From: Chytridium lagenaria
Taxonomy: Eukaryota; Chytridiomycota; Chytridiomycetes; Chytridiales; Chytridiaceae
Reading direction: 5' to 3'
DNA: 61,047 nucleotides
NCBI GenBank assembly: GCA_025449115.1
Contig: JAHLKC010000189.1
Coordinates: 1 to 61,047 of the forward strand
The notes beneath the pieces were generated by a model, which was given only the letters and a program-made list of their open reading frames with translations, did no database searches and was not told the DNA's origin. Both the position numbers and the translations under genes were made by a program. Of this stretch, positions 1 through 12,182 are shown one piece after another (the first letter of the stretch is position 1; every line of letters starts with the position of its first letter).

Positions 1-1587
1 TCAAGATCCCAAAGCATCTGAAGACGGCGTTTGCGCTACTTTCTCAGCGAGGACTTCTTACTACACGGCGGGAACGACCTTCGGCTTTACGTCCCTCTCA
101 TCCGTCAACGACTCATACGTCTGCTCACAACGAAGGACCAGTCATCCACAACAACTGGGAACGAACGTCGGAAAGATCTCGGAACTACCACTGGCCACGA
201 CTCCATCATGATGTAAACGATACGTCAAGTTCTGCGACTCCTGCCAACGCAACAAGGTGCCCGCCACCTCCCTACGGCTTCTGGAGCCTCACAATGCCCC
301 CGAACATCGCTGGGAAACCGTTTCTATCGACTTCATGGGCCCCATGCCGACTACTCTCGACACAACTCGATTACATCATGGTTGTCGTTGACTCAGCATC
401 AAAACGCGTCACATTGCTGCAACAAACACCACATCCACCGCTCAAGACATCGCTGAACTCTTCCTACGGACAGTATGGCGACACCACGGCCTCCCAAAAC
501 ACATCATCAGTGATCGGACTCCAAATTCATCAGCGACTTCTGGAACGCGTTGATGAAGTCCCTCCGCGTCAAGCAGACCATCTCCTCCTCCTACCATCCT
601 CAAACCGACGGCCAACTGAAAACAAAGAATCAGTGGATCATCCAAGCCTCGCGAGTTCGTCCACTTCTACCAAAACGATTGGGATCAGTACTTGCATATC
701 GTTGAACACGCCATCAACGACACAATGAACGCTTCAACAGGCTACACACCTTTCATGCTCGACACCGGACGACATCCACGCTCCCTCTTGATCTCTCCCT
801 CACGCCAATGGATCCCATGCCTCTCCGAACCTTAGGACCTGGTACTCCAAGCCAAGATCGCCATTCAAGACGCTCAAGACGGCAAGCCGAACAAGCAAAT
901 CGACGAAGACTGGAAGACCCCTTTCAAGTCGGCGACCTCGTTCTCCTCCACGCCAAAGACGTTTTCCACCAAACGCTCGAGATCGACCTCCAAGAAGCTC
1001 GGCCCAGTGTACACCGGTCCCTACAAGATTATTGAACGCGTCGGCACATCCTACTCGAGCTCCCTCAGTCCTGGGGTATTCATCCAGTCATTCATCCAGA
1101 GAAACTCCGTCCATACTACTGGGACACTGACGGCCTCACCCCCTCTCGTCCCTTCCTCAAGCAGAAGATCCATCGAACGCCTCCTTGCCCTCGCACCCTC
1201 AAAACACTCAAAGGAGAGGACAACGACAAGCACTCATAAAGTGGCAAAATCACTCACCTTATAACACTTGGCTTCCTTCGACCAGGAACTCGCGAAAATA
1301 AAGGCGACGTCAAAGCTCATTCTCAACAACTCGTCCTCCACAAAGACTTCCCTGAAATCCAACCTCAAGATATACCTGAGAATAACTGTCCCTCCCGTCC
1401 CAAGAACGCGAATTCGTCTCCCTATCTTACGCGTTTTTGTCTCCATTTGCGCGAATTTTTTCTATTTCTTACTTTCCTTTTCTTTTCCTCTTCTCCTTTA
1501 TAAGTCCCTTTTCCTTTCTTCTTTCAATTCTTCTTTGGTTTTTCCTTTCCGTCATCGCCTCCGACCCCTTCGGCTCTTGTAGGGGGG
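1..1587 (+). mobile_element. Ty3/gypsy retrotransposon remnant, 3' end of pol (integrase)
   Basis: Fragments of an integrase can be read in order but in shifting frames. Around 225-270 there is a Cys-x-x-Cys zinc-finger half (reads FCDSCQRNK). Around 300-400 comes the start of the integrase core (reads SIDFMGPMP and VVVDSASKR). At 500-620 is a core segment with the SSYHPQTDGQ-like motif. At 650-780 the 'INDTMNASTGYTPF' type segment follows, then at about 905-1040 the 'PFQVGDLVLL...GPYKII' C-terminal barrel. Near 1230-1290 a reading LIKWQNHSPYNTW resembles the core of a chromodomain, which would make this a chromovirus. Upstream reverse transcriptase and RNase H lie outside the window. Several frame breaks are visible, so it is decayed or error-ridden. 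The element identity is firm; the chromodomain is an inference from a short stretch. Confidence 0.85.
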
Positions 1588-2110
1588 TGTCACGGAAAAA
1601 CCATTTTCCCTACGGATATTATAGAAATCCTTGTCTCACCTTTCTAATCTTTTTTTTTTCCCATGAACGATATTTTTTCCACGATGAGATTTCTTTCCAT
1701 AAGTGATAATTCTTTCTATGTTTGTTTTTCCCTTTTGTTTTCCACCTTTCTAAAAAGGGCTAACTCTCTTTCCATCTTTACTTTCCTTCCTTTTCTTTTC
1801 CATCGTCGACCCCCTATCTAGCACCGGTCGACCCCTTTCCTTCTTGTGATGAGGACCCCGACAACGTCGTTTAACGACGAGACGTCGCTACAGTCTTCTG
1901 AAGAAGGACCCCTTCCTTTTTCCATGAACGCTCACCTTTTCGCGTCCCTTTTTCTATTCTTTTTACGCGCTTTTCTTTCTCCTTTCTTTTTACGCGCTTT
2001 TTTCGCTTACCTTTGTTCTTCGTCACTATAAAAAAGGACAACTGGACATTAAATAAAAACATCTAGAAAACTATCTCTTTATTGTTAGCAATATCACAAT
2101 ATTCCTCGGA
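1588..2110 (+). mobile_element. Probable 3' LTR of the retrotransposon (right edge unresolved)
   Basis: A G-run (AGGGGGG at 1581-1587) is immediately followed by TGTCACGG at 1588. This is the usual arrangement of a polypurine tract abutting an LTR that starts with TG. The following sequence is very pyrimidine-rich. It contains a TATA-like CACTATAAAAAAGG near 2025-2040 and an ATTAAATAAAAAC poly(A)-like signal near 2048, as expected for U3 and R. I could not find a convincing matching CA end, so the right boundary is a guess. A second G-run at about 2487-2494 and a TGTCACCCC at about 2536 could belong to another LTR fragment. Confidence 0.5.
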
Positions 2111-2803
2111 ACTTTCCCTAAATTAAGGACGTTCCCTCACAGTCAAAAATTTCGGAAGGGCATAGATATGGCATACACAACAAAGACTGTTCCTGCTTCA
2201 TGTTCTGCTTCTCCTGTCTGCATGCTATGCTTTGTCAGCTATATTGTGTTGATTGCTCTTTTTTATGTCGCTCGTTTTCTTTCTTTAATGTCGCAATCTT
2301 TTGCTATATCACATTCCTGGCGTGACTTTTTTTTCTTTCTTGGTACTATCTCTGTTCCTGATGACCACTTCTCTTTGCTACTCGACAGATACGTGATAAT
2401 ATCACGCCTAACTTGATGACGTCCATGCCTATCCTGGTTGAATCGGTTGGATGGATGTAACGGCTTTTCCCGTTCGCATTGCTTTAGGGGGGGAGATCCT
2501 TTGACGTTAGACGTATCTAGGCATACTTGCCAGCTGTCACCCCGAAATATACGTCTTGGTAAAACATAACCATCGCACCATCATCCCGCCTAATATACGA
2601 GTCACGAGGGTACGTAAAGGATCTTGGAATGTTATGCTTTCAGTGCAGTTTCCACAAGTAGACGAGGCATTCACGTCAAAACCAACCTCTACCTTGCTTT
2701 CACGCCACTCGCGCGTACAACAGAATAAAATTGGGTCGATTCAGACGCGTTTTAGACTTACCGCGAGTTCGAGGTATGTGCGAGCTAGCGTATCTATTCA
2801 CTC
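2111..2803. other. Gene-poor stretch after the LTR
   Basis: No convincing coding sequence was found. The open frames here are short, rich in Phe, Ser and Leu, and come from pyrimidine-rich DNA. An inverted repeat CGTGATAATATCACG is present at about 2393-2407. A G-run near 2487 and TGTCACCCC at about 2536 may be debris of a second LTR. Confidence 0.4.
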
Positions 2804-4176
2804 ATGGATTCTTTGAGGGAGGAACAGGAGTTGCGGTTGGGTGTGATGCAGTGTTTGGGTAGAGGCTGTAAAATGATCAATTGACAAGCCTGCTCAATAA
2901 TGCAAATGCCACCCCACATCACCACGCTCCACACCCCATCCTCCACTTAATCCTCACCCATCCGCAACCCCGACCCTTCTCGGCATCCGTGACCTCCTCA
3001 GCCTAACCTCCACATCCACATCTTTCACCATCATCTCACTTCCTCCGTTTACGCAGTGCACTGGAAGACAATGTAAACGATCGCTTCAACGACATACTCT
3101 CATATTCCGATTGTTTTAGGTTCGATGAAAGCAAAACGGTCGTCGGCTTTGGCGGTTACAAGGAGATTTTGGTGAGGAGAGTAAAAGCTTTAAAGAGCGT
3201 TAAAAAGGGGGTGAGTATAGATGACGAGATATGGAAAGAGTTTGGGGTGATGGTTAGAGAGAATGGTGAGAGTTTTCATCTTAAAACCCCTTCGAGCACT
3301 CAAATCTGATGCTTCAAAGTCTTCAAGAACTCTGCCCATCTCTTTCCTGTCCTCTCCGTCTCCTTATTCAACGTCTGCGCCACAACAAAGCTCGATGAAG
3401 ATGAATATCACTGCGACTGGGACAACCAACAGGTTGCCACGGACTTTTTCCAAGTTCTCGTTCATTTTGTGACATCAGGTATATATGAACCGCAACAAGC
3501 TAGGAGCCGAAGCTCTTTTTATTCGTTATCAGTTTTTTTAACCTTGTTCTTAACCGTTACATCCTTTCATGTCCTTTTTACTGACCACTGTAGACGAAAC
3601 CGTTGTCAACGAAACTATGAATTTGACAGGAGTGGAGGAATCCTTTGGCTTGTAAGCGTCACTTATGGGTGTTGTCCTAAAACGTATGCTAACCACTTTA
3701 TCACGGTTTTAAGGTTCCGCCTTCTTAATGATTCTGTTTACAGTGGCTTCCCCATGACCACGTCATTGATCTACCACTCACTCCTCCAACTGATCCATTA
3801 CACCCGCGTCGATTTCCCCACCTTTCTTCCCCGTCCCATTCCTTTCTCTACCATACCCTCCAACACGTCCCACCATCTCATAGGTCGTTGGGAGGGCTAC
3901 GCGTGCGGAGCGTTCACAATGTGCGTGCCCAGCAAAAAACCCATGAAGACTGTAATCGATTTTTCAGTTGACGCTGTGGGGAAGGTGGGCGGGAGAATCT
4001 TTTTGTCGGATGCTGTGATTGTGGTGACGGTTGGGGAGGGGATTGTGACGATTGATGAGGTTGGGAATGGGTATCGAAGGTGGTATGGGATGCATGTGAC
4101 AGAGTTTGGGTTGGTCGGGAGGACGTCGTTGGGGATTTATGGATCAATTCCAATTGTGTTGGGGAAGGTGATGTAA
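2804..4176 (+). CDS. Uncharacterised multi-exon protein with fungal G-W-E-G type C-terminal domain
   Basis: I do not recognise the family by name. A possible start is ATG at 2804 (MDSLREEQEL), followed by an intron ending near 3057. The next exon reads from about 3060 to 3309, then comes a segment around 3320-3475 with DEDEYHCDWDNQQ. Next is an exon near 3594-3651 with DETVVNETMN, and a last exon from about 3750 to the stop at 4176. The C-terminal part has the spaced motif GRWEGYACGAF, then IDFSVDAVGKVGGR, then YGMHVTEFGLVG. This resembles the beta-rich tail found in many uncharacterised fungal proteins, some with F-boxes. A TGA at about 3310 interrupts the second exon, so a missed intron or base error is likely. 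The 5' half of the model is uncertain. Confidence 0.45.
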
Positions 4177-4928
4177 ATTTGGAACCTCAATGTCTCCCTT
4201 ACCCTTCTCTGTTCCCTGAACGTCTCGTTTTCATTATTTGCGGACTGCGGCGGTAGCCGGTAAATCTACCTGTCATGTTATTTGATCGGTCTCTCCCGCC
4301 TAATATTAGTCATTGTAAAACCTCTGCCGTTGGTCCTAAAAATAAAGCCGCCTGTACCGTCTCCCGCCCGACAAAAAAGATCATCATTACGGCAAACGAA
4401 TAATGATGGGTTTCTCCAGCATTATTCGGCTCATTTCCGCTCTCTTCCTTCGGTGTCCATATCTTCCACATTGGACGGCATGAGGATCACCCATGATTTG
4501 CAATCCAGATCTTCAAAGATCGCCCCCTTTTTGACGCCTCCGAAAATATCTGTCCCAAAAACTACAATTCGATCGTCCCCATAGTGTATTGATTGGCCGC
4601 CTACATTGTTCCCCTAAACACCACGCGCAGTGCTAAAAAGGATCCCCTATTTTCCCTTTCGGCCACCATGACTCAAACGATGTTCTCGACACCAGATTAT
4701 AATTTAAACCCCTGCATGATTGACCGCGAACAATGTTCATGGCTTCTTCCTCTTATCAGCGCAAACAGTCAAAGATTAACCCTTCTCGCTTCTCGGCTCC
4801 GGTTGGGCGAAAGGTGAGCCATTGTTTCCACAAATTCGTTTCTAGTTCACCCACATCACAAACAAAAAAGAACTATTCCGTACCCGTTTTAACTCCCACT
4901 ATCCATATCTAGGCTCCAGCGAGAAGCC
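4177..4928. other. Intergenic region upstream of the F-box gene
   Basis: No gene is supported. Two short open frames (about 4282-4584 and 4593-4817) lack family signals and a clear start context. The last 120 bases, AT-rich with C-rich patches, precede the ATG at 4929 and presumably hold its promoter. Confidence 0.4.
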
Positions 4929-7654
4929 ATGGCAGCATCACAATCGCTGTTACTAAGTAAACTCCCAGATCGCGTCATCTGTCACATCCTCTCCCATCTC
5001 GACAACTACGAGGACATTGCTAATGCCTCCAACATCAACCATCGGTTCCGCGAGGCCGCCTCCACGACAGAAGCCAAGATTGCTTGGATGCTGAATCAAC
5101 CCGATGCGCTTGTAGGCTGGGCGAGACGAAAGATCACCACGCGACCTGATCATGTTGCAGCGTGGGTGGAGAGGGTCTCCAAGACGAGTGCGGCTAGATC
5201 AAGACAGAGTAGTTCTGGGTCTTGGCCGAATCTGAAGCCTTCTGTGAGGAGGAGGAGTGGTTCGGATGGATGGATTTTGGGGAATGAGAATGAGGATGAT
5301 CATGAACTTGTTGTGAAGGTTGGGGTTGTTGATTCGATTCTTGGGAGAAGGCCAGAGGTCTGTGTTGCCATGTTTGAGGTTCTCCTTTCGGGGATTTTGG
5401 AGGCATCAGAAAATCTCCCATCTACGGTTCCTAAACAAGACGCGAAAGTAGGTTCATACGCGTCGGATATCGAGCTCAACCAGAAAACCTTTTGTATGAG
5501 AATTAAAAAGGAAGGGTGCATTGACGTCTACAAGGCCATTTGGTCAACGCTTTGCAAGGGTCTTCAGGTTGGGCCAATCCTCAAGCAGATTGTGCAGGAT
5601 GATTCGGCGGCAGTCACTCATACCCTCAGCGCTGATCCGTCTGGCGCGGTCACCCCTCGACCCATTGCAGGTTTCTCTGACAGAAAGAAACATCCGATCC
5701 TCTCATCAGCCCTAGATGAAAGTAGTTGGAGGGAGGCTGTGTACATGGGTATCACGATTCACGAGGAGAGCCCTATGCTTCTTAGATGTCTCATATCTCG
5801 CTTTTCCATGAAACCTTCCACCGAGCCCACTTTTGATTCCACTACACCTGATATTAAAAAGTTTGCTAAAGACGCGCCAGTTCTCGCAGGACAACTTGGA
5901 AGACTGGGTGCACTCAAAGAAATGGTTGAGGGACTTAGTTGGGACCTCGATGATGATGAAAGCGACAGAACGTCTGGGAAAGGTGGAGGTTGCGACGTAC
6001 TCAAAGCGGCTGCAAGTGCCGGACATTGGCCCGTGGTGCTCTATGTTGTCGGTCAGACTGGATTCTCGGAACATCATGAGGGTCTCGTGTACACGTACCG
6101 TGGACTCTACATTCTCTGTCAATGTGGTGAGCACAGAACGTTTGATGCCGTGATGACGGTTCTGGACGGTTGGAGAGCAGATGAGGCGAATTCTCATGAG
6201 GATTTGATGGGTACAGTCCGCAAGTCATCATCGGACCAGATTGACGCCAACATTCCCAACACTCGACTCTTTTCCATGAGGTGGAGGGTTGCCATGGAAA
6301 TGGCCTGCGAGAAAGGGTTGAGCGATTTAGTTACGTTCCTTTGTGAACAGAGGAAAGGTAACCGGGAAATCGAGACCCTCATTCCCACAACCCGCATGTT
6401 CGCCCTCGCTCTCTGCAATGGCCACCACCACACCGCCAACGTCGTCCTCTGCCTCCGAGCCGCCGATGACCTCTCCAAAACCCCAACATCCAACACCCTA
6501 AATCAAGTCACATCAAAACCTTGCCAATCCAACGCAATCGACGCTCGCAACTCCATCCTCGAAACAACCTGGGACCATAAAGATATTCTCAGTGGCGGTG
6601 TCTGCCAATACCAAGAATGGACAAAACTCGCCATTCGTTACTGCGTCATCGCCGCAGAGGATCTCGCCCCACAACTTGGTCTCGACGTCCCCGCAACCTC
6701 ATCTCGGACACAGAGAAACCTTCAAAACGATCCCCCCTCCCTCCAAGCCTCCTTTGACATGATCTCGATGGAAGCCTGGCGCGCCACCACGAAAAGCATC
6801 GTGCAATAGCCATTCGCTTCTTTTTTGAAACCGCACCAAAACCCATGCACGTGCATCCGAAGCTCGGAGAGGAGATGATGTGGGCGGCAATGAGGGCTGG
6901 AAACATTGATGCAGCTTATGAGATTCGTGATGCAGGGGATGCCGTGAAAATCGGATGGATGGAGTCGGCTCCCGCGATTCTATCAACATCAAGAGCTGCT
7001 ACCCGAAGGATATCGGGCGTAGCGACACACGATTCCAGTGCGTTTGATTATGGGGGTACCGTTCCCCCTGCTGCTGCGATGGTTCTTCTTTCCGCTCTTG
7101 GAGGAACATGGGTGACACCGTTACCTGCCAACACTATAAAAGTATCAAGCAGCACCAATTCCGGGAGTATCACAACGAGCAGTAAAACAAGTCTTGATCT
7201 TGGCGCCATCCTGATTGCAGCCGAGATGTCGCGCTCCGGTGCGAAATTCGATGCCGGTCATTGTGAGACGGTCGCTGAGACTCTCTCAAACGACTCGTCT
7301 TTTGTTGAGACGTTTGTCTCGCGTCCGCACATGATCCGTCAAATCATGAACGTGGATGATAACAACTGGACAGCGTTCCTTGCTGGCAAGTTGGGTGAGG
7401 TGAAGGGGAAAGAGGATGAAGAAGTTCCCATGACGTTGAGTTGGATGGAGCCAGCGCAATTGGCGGGTGGGAAGACGTTGTCGGGGAGTGGGTCAATGTC
7501 GAGTACAGAGTGGCAGGCTCCATCAAGGTCAGATTTGGAAATGATTTTGATGAAAACAACCCAGAGTTGTTACAGGTGTTTCTGGGCTTGGGCGGAAGTC
7601 TTCCTGAAAGAAAGGTTTCCAAAAGTAGGAAAACCAAACCTCTTCAGCGCGTAA
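4929..7654 (+). CDS. F-box protein, large, repeat-rich helical body
   Basis: The protein begins MAASQSLLLSKLPDRVICHI, a classical F-box (residues about 10-50, reading LPDRVICHILSHLDNYEDIA then FREAA). Such proteins bind Skp1 and act as substrate adaptors of SCF ubiquitin ligases. The rest (about 850 residues) has helical segments such as LKAAASAGHWPVVLYVVGQTG and MEMACEKGLSDLVTFLCEQ, which look like degenerate ankyrin-type repeats. One frame runs to a stop at 6809. The protein clearly continues in another frame from about 6758 (RFFFETAPKPMHVHPKLGEE) to the stop at 7654, so a base gap or unrecognised intron lies at about 6700-6809. The start is well placed after a CC-ATGG context. Its neighbour on the opposite strand is another F-box gene, tail to tail. 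Confidence 0.75.
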
Positions 7655-8023
7655 TTGAATCTGGGATGTAACCCCTCATACTTTATTTTTTTCTCTCTTG
7701 TTTGCTTGTATGTTTTCTCCACTATTTTATACCCATTTTATGTCCTCTATACCAGCTTTACAAATGTCTTTCTAACTCTAATATGACAGCAATAAAGTCT
7801 CATCCATTTCCTGTGTAAGCGTTTTAAAATATCTTTGCATTGACCCAGATTCTTTATTACTCTGAACGTATACTAAATGTCGCATGGCATCCTTCTCAAT
7901 AAAAATACATGCGAAACTGAAAAATGAAGAGCGCGTCAGGCCCATTTCGCACCACTTACAAAATATAATAAAATCCCCATAACACGACACAAAAAAAAAA
8001 GAATATCACAAAAAAAGGCCCCA
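7655..8023. other. Tail-to-tail intergenic region between two F-box genes
   Basis: AT-rich spacer of about 370 bases between two convergent stops. It holds AATAAA-like signals in both directions (for example AATAAA at 7791 and AATAAAA at 7898), consistent with 3' ends of both genes. No gene was seen. Confidence 0.4.
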
Positions 8024-11000
8024 TCAAATCCAATGCTTCCCAGACCCCATACACCTCTTCACCGCCCCCTCCCACAACGACAGAATATCCAACCCCTCAT
8101 CCACAAACCACCGATCCTCATCCTTCACAAATGAAGGTACTTTATAAATAGCCGGCCCAACAGGCGCTGCCGGTGGTTGCTCATCAACCAACCCATCACC
8201 CGCTTCAACAGTCTCTCCTACAACAACTGCCGGGCTGGAACGTTCGCAGCCAGAGCATCTTGGTCAGTTACATCTTCGATGACGAGAGGAGGCGCAGCGT
8301 CCTCATCCATCACGTCAGCGACAACATCCTGATGCTCCAATGTGACGTTAACAGCATCTGCTTCAACACTTGACGTATGTGCCACTTCCATCACATCCCC
8401 ACTGTATCCCTCATCTAGCAACAACCCAATCTGTCCAACAGAAACTGGGGCCACCATCACCTCATCAAGAGGTAAAGTTACCGGTTCCGCAACCTCCATG
8501 GCATCATCCACCTTCATGCTTTCACCTAAATCTGCCTTTAACTCTTCACCAGCATCCATCAAAGCATCTTCCCCGTTCCGCTCCTCTCTAACTTCCCCAT
8601 CTGCACCAACCGGGCTCATCACAACATCCCCTCCAATACCCTCATCAAAACCTCCGTCCATCGTTCCCCTTCCCCCAACACCTCCACCAACTTCTCCAAA
8701 GGGGCATCATCTCCGCTCGTCTCGGCGCAACATCATCTCTCGCCAAATCCACCGTCGTATAAAACCGTTCAAGCGTGCGCCTGCGAACACCAGAGCGGTA
8801 GAGGAGGAACCGAAGATCGAGGGAAGTGAGTTGAGCGCAGTCAATGACACTGAGAGCTCGGAGGTTGCGACAGTGGGTGAGGATGTGTGGAGAGTTCGGG
8901 GGGTGACGTTGGTGAAATTGAGACAGATGCTTTCGAGGGTGTGCGTTGCGGGGTTCGTGAAAAGAGTGTTGAGTGTATCGTCGGTGAGGGTGCTCTAAAA
9001 CAGGAAAACCAAAAACCAAAACCAGTCAGATTAAAAATGATGTAGAAAATAGGGAAGAAAAAATAACTTTATCATTCGGACCCCACCTGTCCATACAAAT
9101 GCAACACTCTCACACCTCCCAAATGATCCGCCAACTCCAACACAAACTCATCCGTCAATCCACCAAGCGAGCACTCTGGATCCTTATGCAAATCCAAAGT
9201 TGTGATCGGATTCTTCTCCAAAACCCTCGACAACGCAGCAGCACTCATCTTGGGACATCTCGTCAAAGCTAAAGTGGTCAACCCTTTCCTCCCCGTCTCC
9301 TCATCGGCAAACGCCAACAAAGTGGCATCAGATAATTCAGAGCTGACCGCCAATATTCCGTCACAATGATCATCCTCAAAAACAATCCGAACCATCTCAA
9401 GGTTTAACGCGCGTCTGGCTACTTCATCAAAAGTGATGTCGCTCACGTCACAGTCGACTAGGCGGAGGGTCTTGAGGTGGTGATGGAAACCGAGCGTTCC
9501 AGGGGGAAGTTCCTGGTCTCCAACAATACCAGCAAGGCCCAAGAACGTCAAATTCTTGCACCCATTCCACACAATCGGTAACGTCCCCATTGAAATCTCC
9601 AAGCAATAGTCGAGCGTCAAGACTTTCAAGTTCAAGCAATACGACGCCAAATTGTTAATCGCACCATTGGTTCCAATAGGTATCCCATCCAAACGAAGAA
9701 ACTCAAGGCTGGGCATACGAGTAAAAACAGGTTCGAGGTCTTCAGGGCTGTCAAAAGCATCCATGTTACCAACGGCCTCGATATTGACGCTGCGGATTCG
9801 TGCACCCCAAAGTTGGAGACAAAGGCATATTTCTGGCCAGCAGGTTTCGTTGGCATCTTCAATGGCGAGAGAGTCAACCATACCCATAAGTGGTGAGAAG
9901 CTTCTGAGCAGCGTTGTACATAACGGGGGCCTTTTCTGTCCTTCTTCCGAGTGGATATGGTGAAAGTGAAGGCTGAAGAAACAATGGGCGCAAAAAGAGG
10001 TAAGTAGGTTAATACTCATAGTTATGTTACAAGGGAATTTAAAATGTACACACCTAACGAGATTTCTCAGTAATCCATTCAACATCCCCATGAGCGGCAC
10101 CTTTGCCTCCAAAGTTGGCAACGACAACCGCTTCACCAACCCAGCAAGCCCCACAACCTCAATCGCAGCTTCCTTTCCCTTCTTCCTCAATTCCTCCTGT
10201 ACCTCCTCATCCGTATCCTCCATTTTCCCACCAATCGCCGATGCCAAACTCGCTGCCGCAAGGGCAGACGGAAACTCCATAGAATCCGGTGACAGTGACG
10301 CTTGCAACGACGCCACCCACGGCAATATAGCGGGAGGCGGCATTTGCGTATTGTTAGCACCATGCAGTCCATTTGAATTAAACATCGGAAGTGGGGTCAT
10401 AGTGACGGAGGAAGGGAACAGGAAGAGAGATGGGCGAAGATGAGAAGGGATGGTGCGGATTCGAGTAAAAGTAGCAAAATTAATCAGATCCCGAATGTTC
10501 CCTTGAGTTAATTCTTGGTCGGCGGGCTGTGTGGAGATTTTCCCATGCTGAATTTTCGCGGTGTTGCTGGCTAGATGTGCTTCCACATCTTTGTTGTCAT
10601 CGGCCATAATGGTCGATTCCACATCTGTATAGGACGCTGATGGGGCAGGACTCTCGTCCACTAAAGGTAGCGTAGGTATTCCATCGATAGCCGGGGACAT
10701 AGGCGGCAAAGCAAGGTGGGAAGCAACAGAACCTGCTAGGGTCATAAAAGACTGTACGAGACCAATTCCGGTGGTGGTTAAGGTTGCTGGTACTGTGTTT
10801 CCCTCAACTGCTGTGGCCTCCTCCGGATTATCTGGTACAGGAGGATTGTCGAATATATCCGTGTTCGGGATTTCCTGGAGGGATATTTGGTATAATGGTT
10901 CGAAGGAAGGATTGAAGCGGGATGCACTATAAATAGCACTCCTAAAACACAAAGAAGGAGTAAGCGAACACGTAGAGTACAGAAAAAAGACAGACCTAAC

Positions 11001-11366
11001 AAACTTCTGAAAGCTGACTTCCGTGGTCAGTGAGACTTCTTCCCACATCGTGGTGATAGCAACCGTAGACCACCACTTGCACGTCAACGTGCACGCAAAA
11101 AGGGTTGCATTCAAATCCACAAACGAAAATATATGACTGAGGATTTCATGTGGGATGGCGTTGGCCCTACTTTTGTTGACCATCGAGGCGGGGTCAGTCT
11201 TGGGACTGCAAGCAACATTAAGCTTAAGAAGACACAACAAAATGCTGATAATGCAATCTGACTGTGAAAGTAGAACATACCTTGAAGGCATTTGGTCGTA
11301 ATTTGATGAGGACGGATCTGCGGCAACTTCGAGCGCCTCTGGTTCTCTCATGCTCACGTCAGCCAA
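8024..11366 (-). CDS. F-box/leucine-rich repeat protein with acidic C-terminal region
   Basis: The protein starts at 11366 (MADVSMREPEALEV) and carries an F-box, reading NAIPHEILSHIFSFVDLNAT then CKWWSTVA. A long linker follows, then LRR-type repeats in the second half (FLRLDGIPIGT, LKVLTLDYCLEISMG, LTFLGLAGIVGDQELP, TTLALTRCPKMSAAAL). Three GT-AG introns (about 11281-11207, 54 nt near 10950, and 81 nt near 9980) are each a multiple of three and free of stops, so the unspliced frame stays open. After an intron ending near 8999, the LRR continues (STLTDDTLN) but changes frame at C- and G-runs near 8905, 8690 and 8615. An acidic tail then leads to WFVDEGLDILSLWEGAVKRC and a stop at 8024. The likely role is an SCF substrate adaptor of the FBXL type. 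The F-box and LRRs are seen; the substrate is unknown. Confidence 0.72.
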
Positions 11367-11605
11367 AATCTCACCCGTATCTTGGCCCTTTATATGAAAA
11401 CTGTTAATCGCTTGAATCCATATTAATCAATGCATTCCAGTATATGTCCAGCTGGAGTATTGACTGCAGGGGGGAAGGTCGTGCTCAACAGACCAAACGG
11501 AGTGCGCCATAACTACTTCAAGCAAACGACAAGAATGCCGCAGTAGTTAGACATAATCTTAGTCTACCAACCCACGGCATCACAACTCTGCTTCACTAAC
11601 TTATG

Positions 11606-11977
11606 CTACTCCGCGCATGCGCAAAGGAAAAACAAATCCCCCACCTTCTTGATTGACGTATCCGCATCATCCACATCCATCGCAGCTCCACCTTCAGCCC
11701 CAGGATACCCTCTTCTAGCAATCTTGACGATATCATGGCGCAAAGCAAGAAGAAAAGGTGGAAGCTCCTTTTTCTCAAACTTTATAGCCTTGCTCAACCT
11801 TCTGTCAGGTTTCCCCGTTCTAGCCAAATATGCCGCATAACTTGCTGTTATTAAGGGAGGTTGTGGGATGGTGTTGTCGGATGTGGGTGTGGACGTGGCA
11901 TGTGGTGGTAATGGTGGTGAAGGTGGTGATGGTGATGACGGTGGTGGTGGAGATGGGCTTTCGTTGTTGCTGTCCAT
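11606..11977 (-). CDS. Small uncharacterised protein with proline/serine-rich N-terminus
   Basis: From ATG at 11977 the frame gives about 123 residues. A Pro/Ser/Thr-rich start (MDSNNESPSPPPPSS) is followed by a charged segment with ASYAAYLARTGKPDRRLSKA and KFEKKELPPFLLALRHDIVK. This second half has normal composition and looks coding. The end (DLFFLCACAE) may be read-through of an intron, so the 3' end is uncertain. I recognise no family. It lies between the F-box/LRR gene and the Ima1-like gene on the same strand. Confidence 0.45.
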   Translation of the reverse strand: MDSNNESPSPPPPSSPSPPSPPLPPHATSTPTSDNTIPQPPLITASYAAYLARTGKPDRRLSKAIKFEKKELPPFLLALRHDIVKIARRGYPGAEGGAAMDVDDADTSIKKVGDLFFLCACAE

Positions 11978-12182
11978 CCAATGTACCTCTGTAAGTATCA
12001 ATTTGAGGGGTACACAAGATCGAATAGACTTTTTTTCTCTTCAGCAAAAATCCAAACAGCGCAACGTGAGTGTAATGATATTAATAATAATATTTAATAA
12101 AAGCTCACTAGATGCAATGATCTACATTAAACAGTAGCTTTAAAGACAAGTGGGTATAGACGGAATGCGAAAATATTCAAAA

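Noticed and set aside
2168..2416. Hydrophobic 82-residue frame on the plus strand
   Set aside because: It lies in pyrimidine-rich DNA next to the LTR. Its Phe/Leu/Ser richness is explained by base composition and no homology is apparent.
8342..8998. 218-residue plus-strand frame opposite the F-box/LRR gene
   Set aside because: It is Ser/Thr/Pro-rich and antisense to an acidic coding stretch and LRRs that read well on the minus strand, so it is a shadow.
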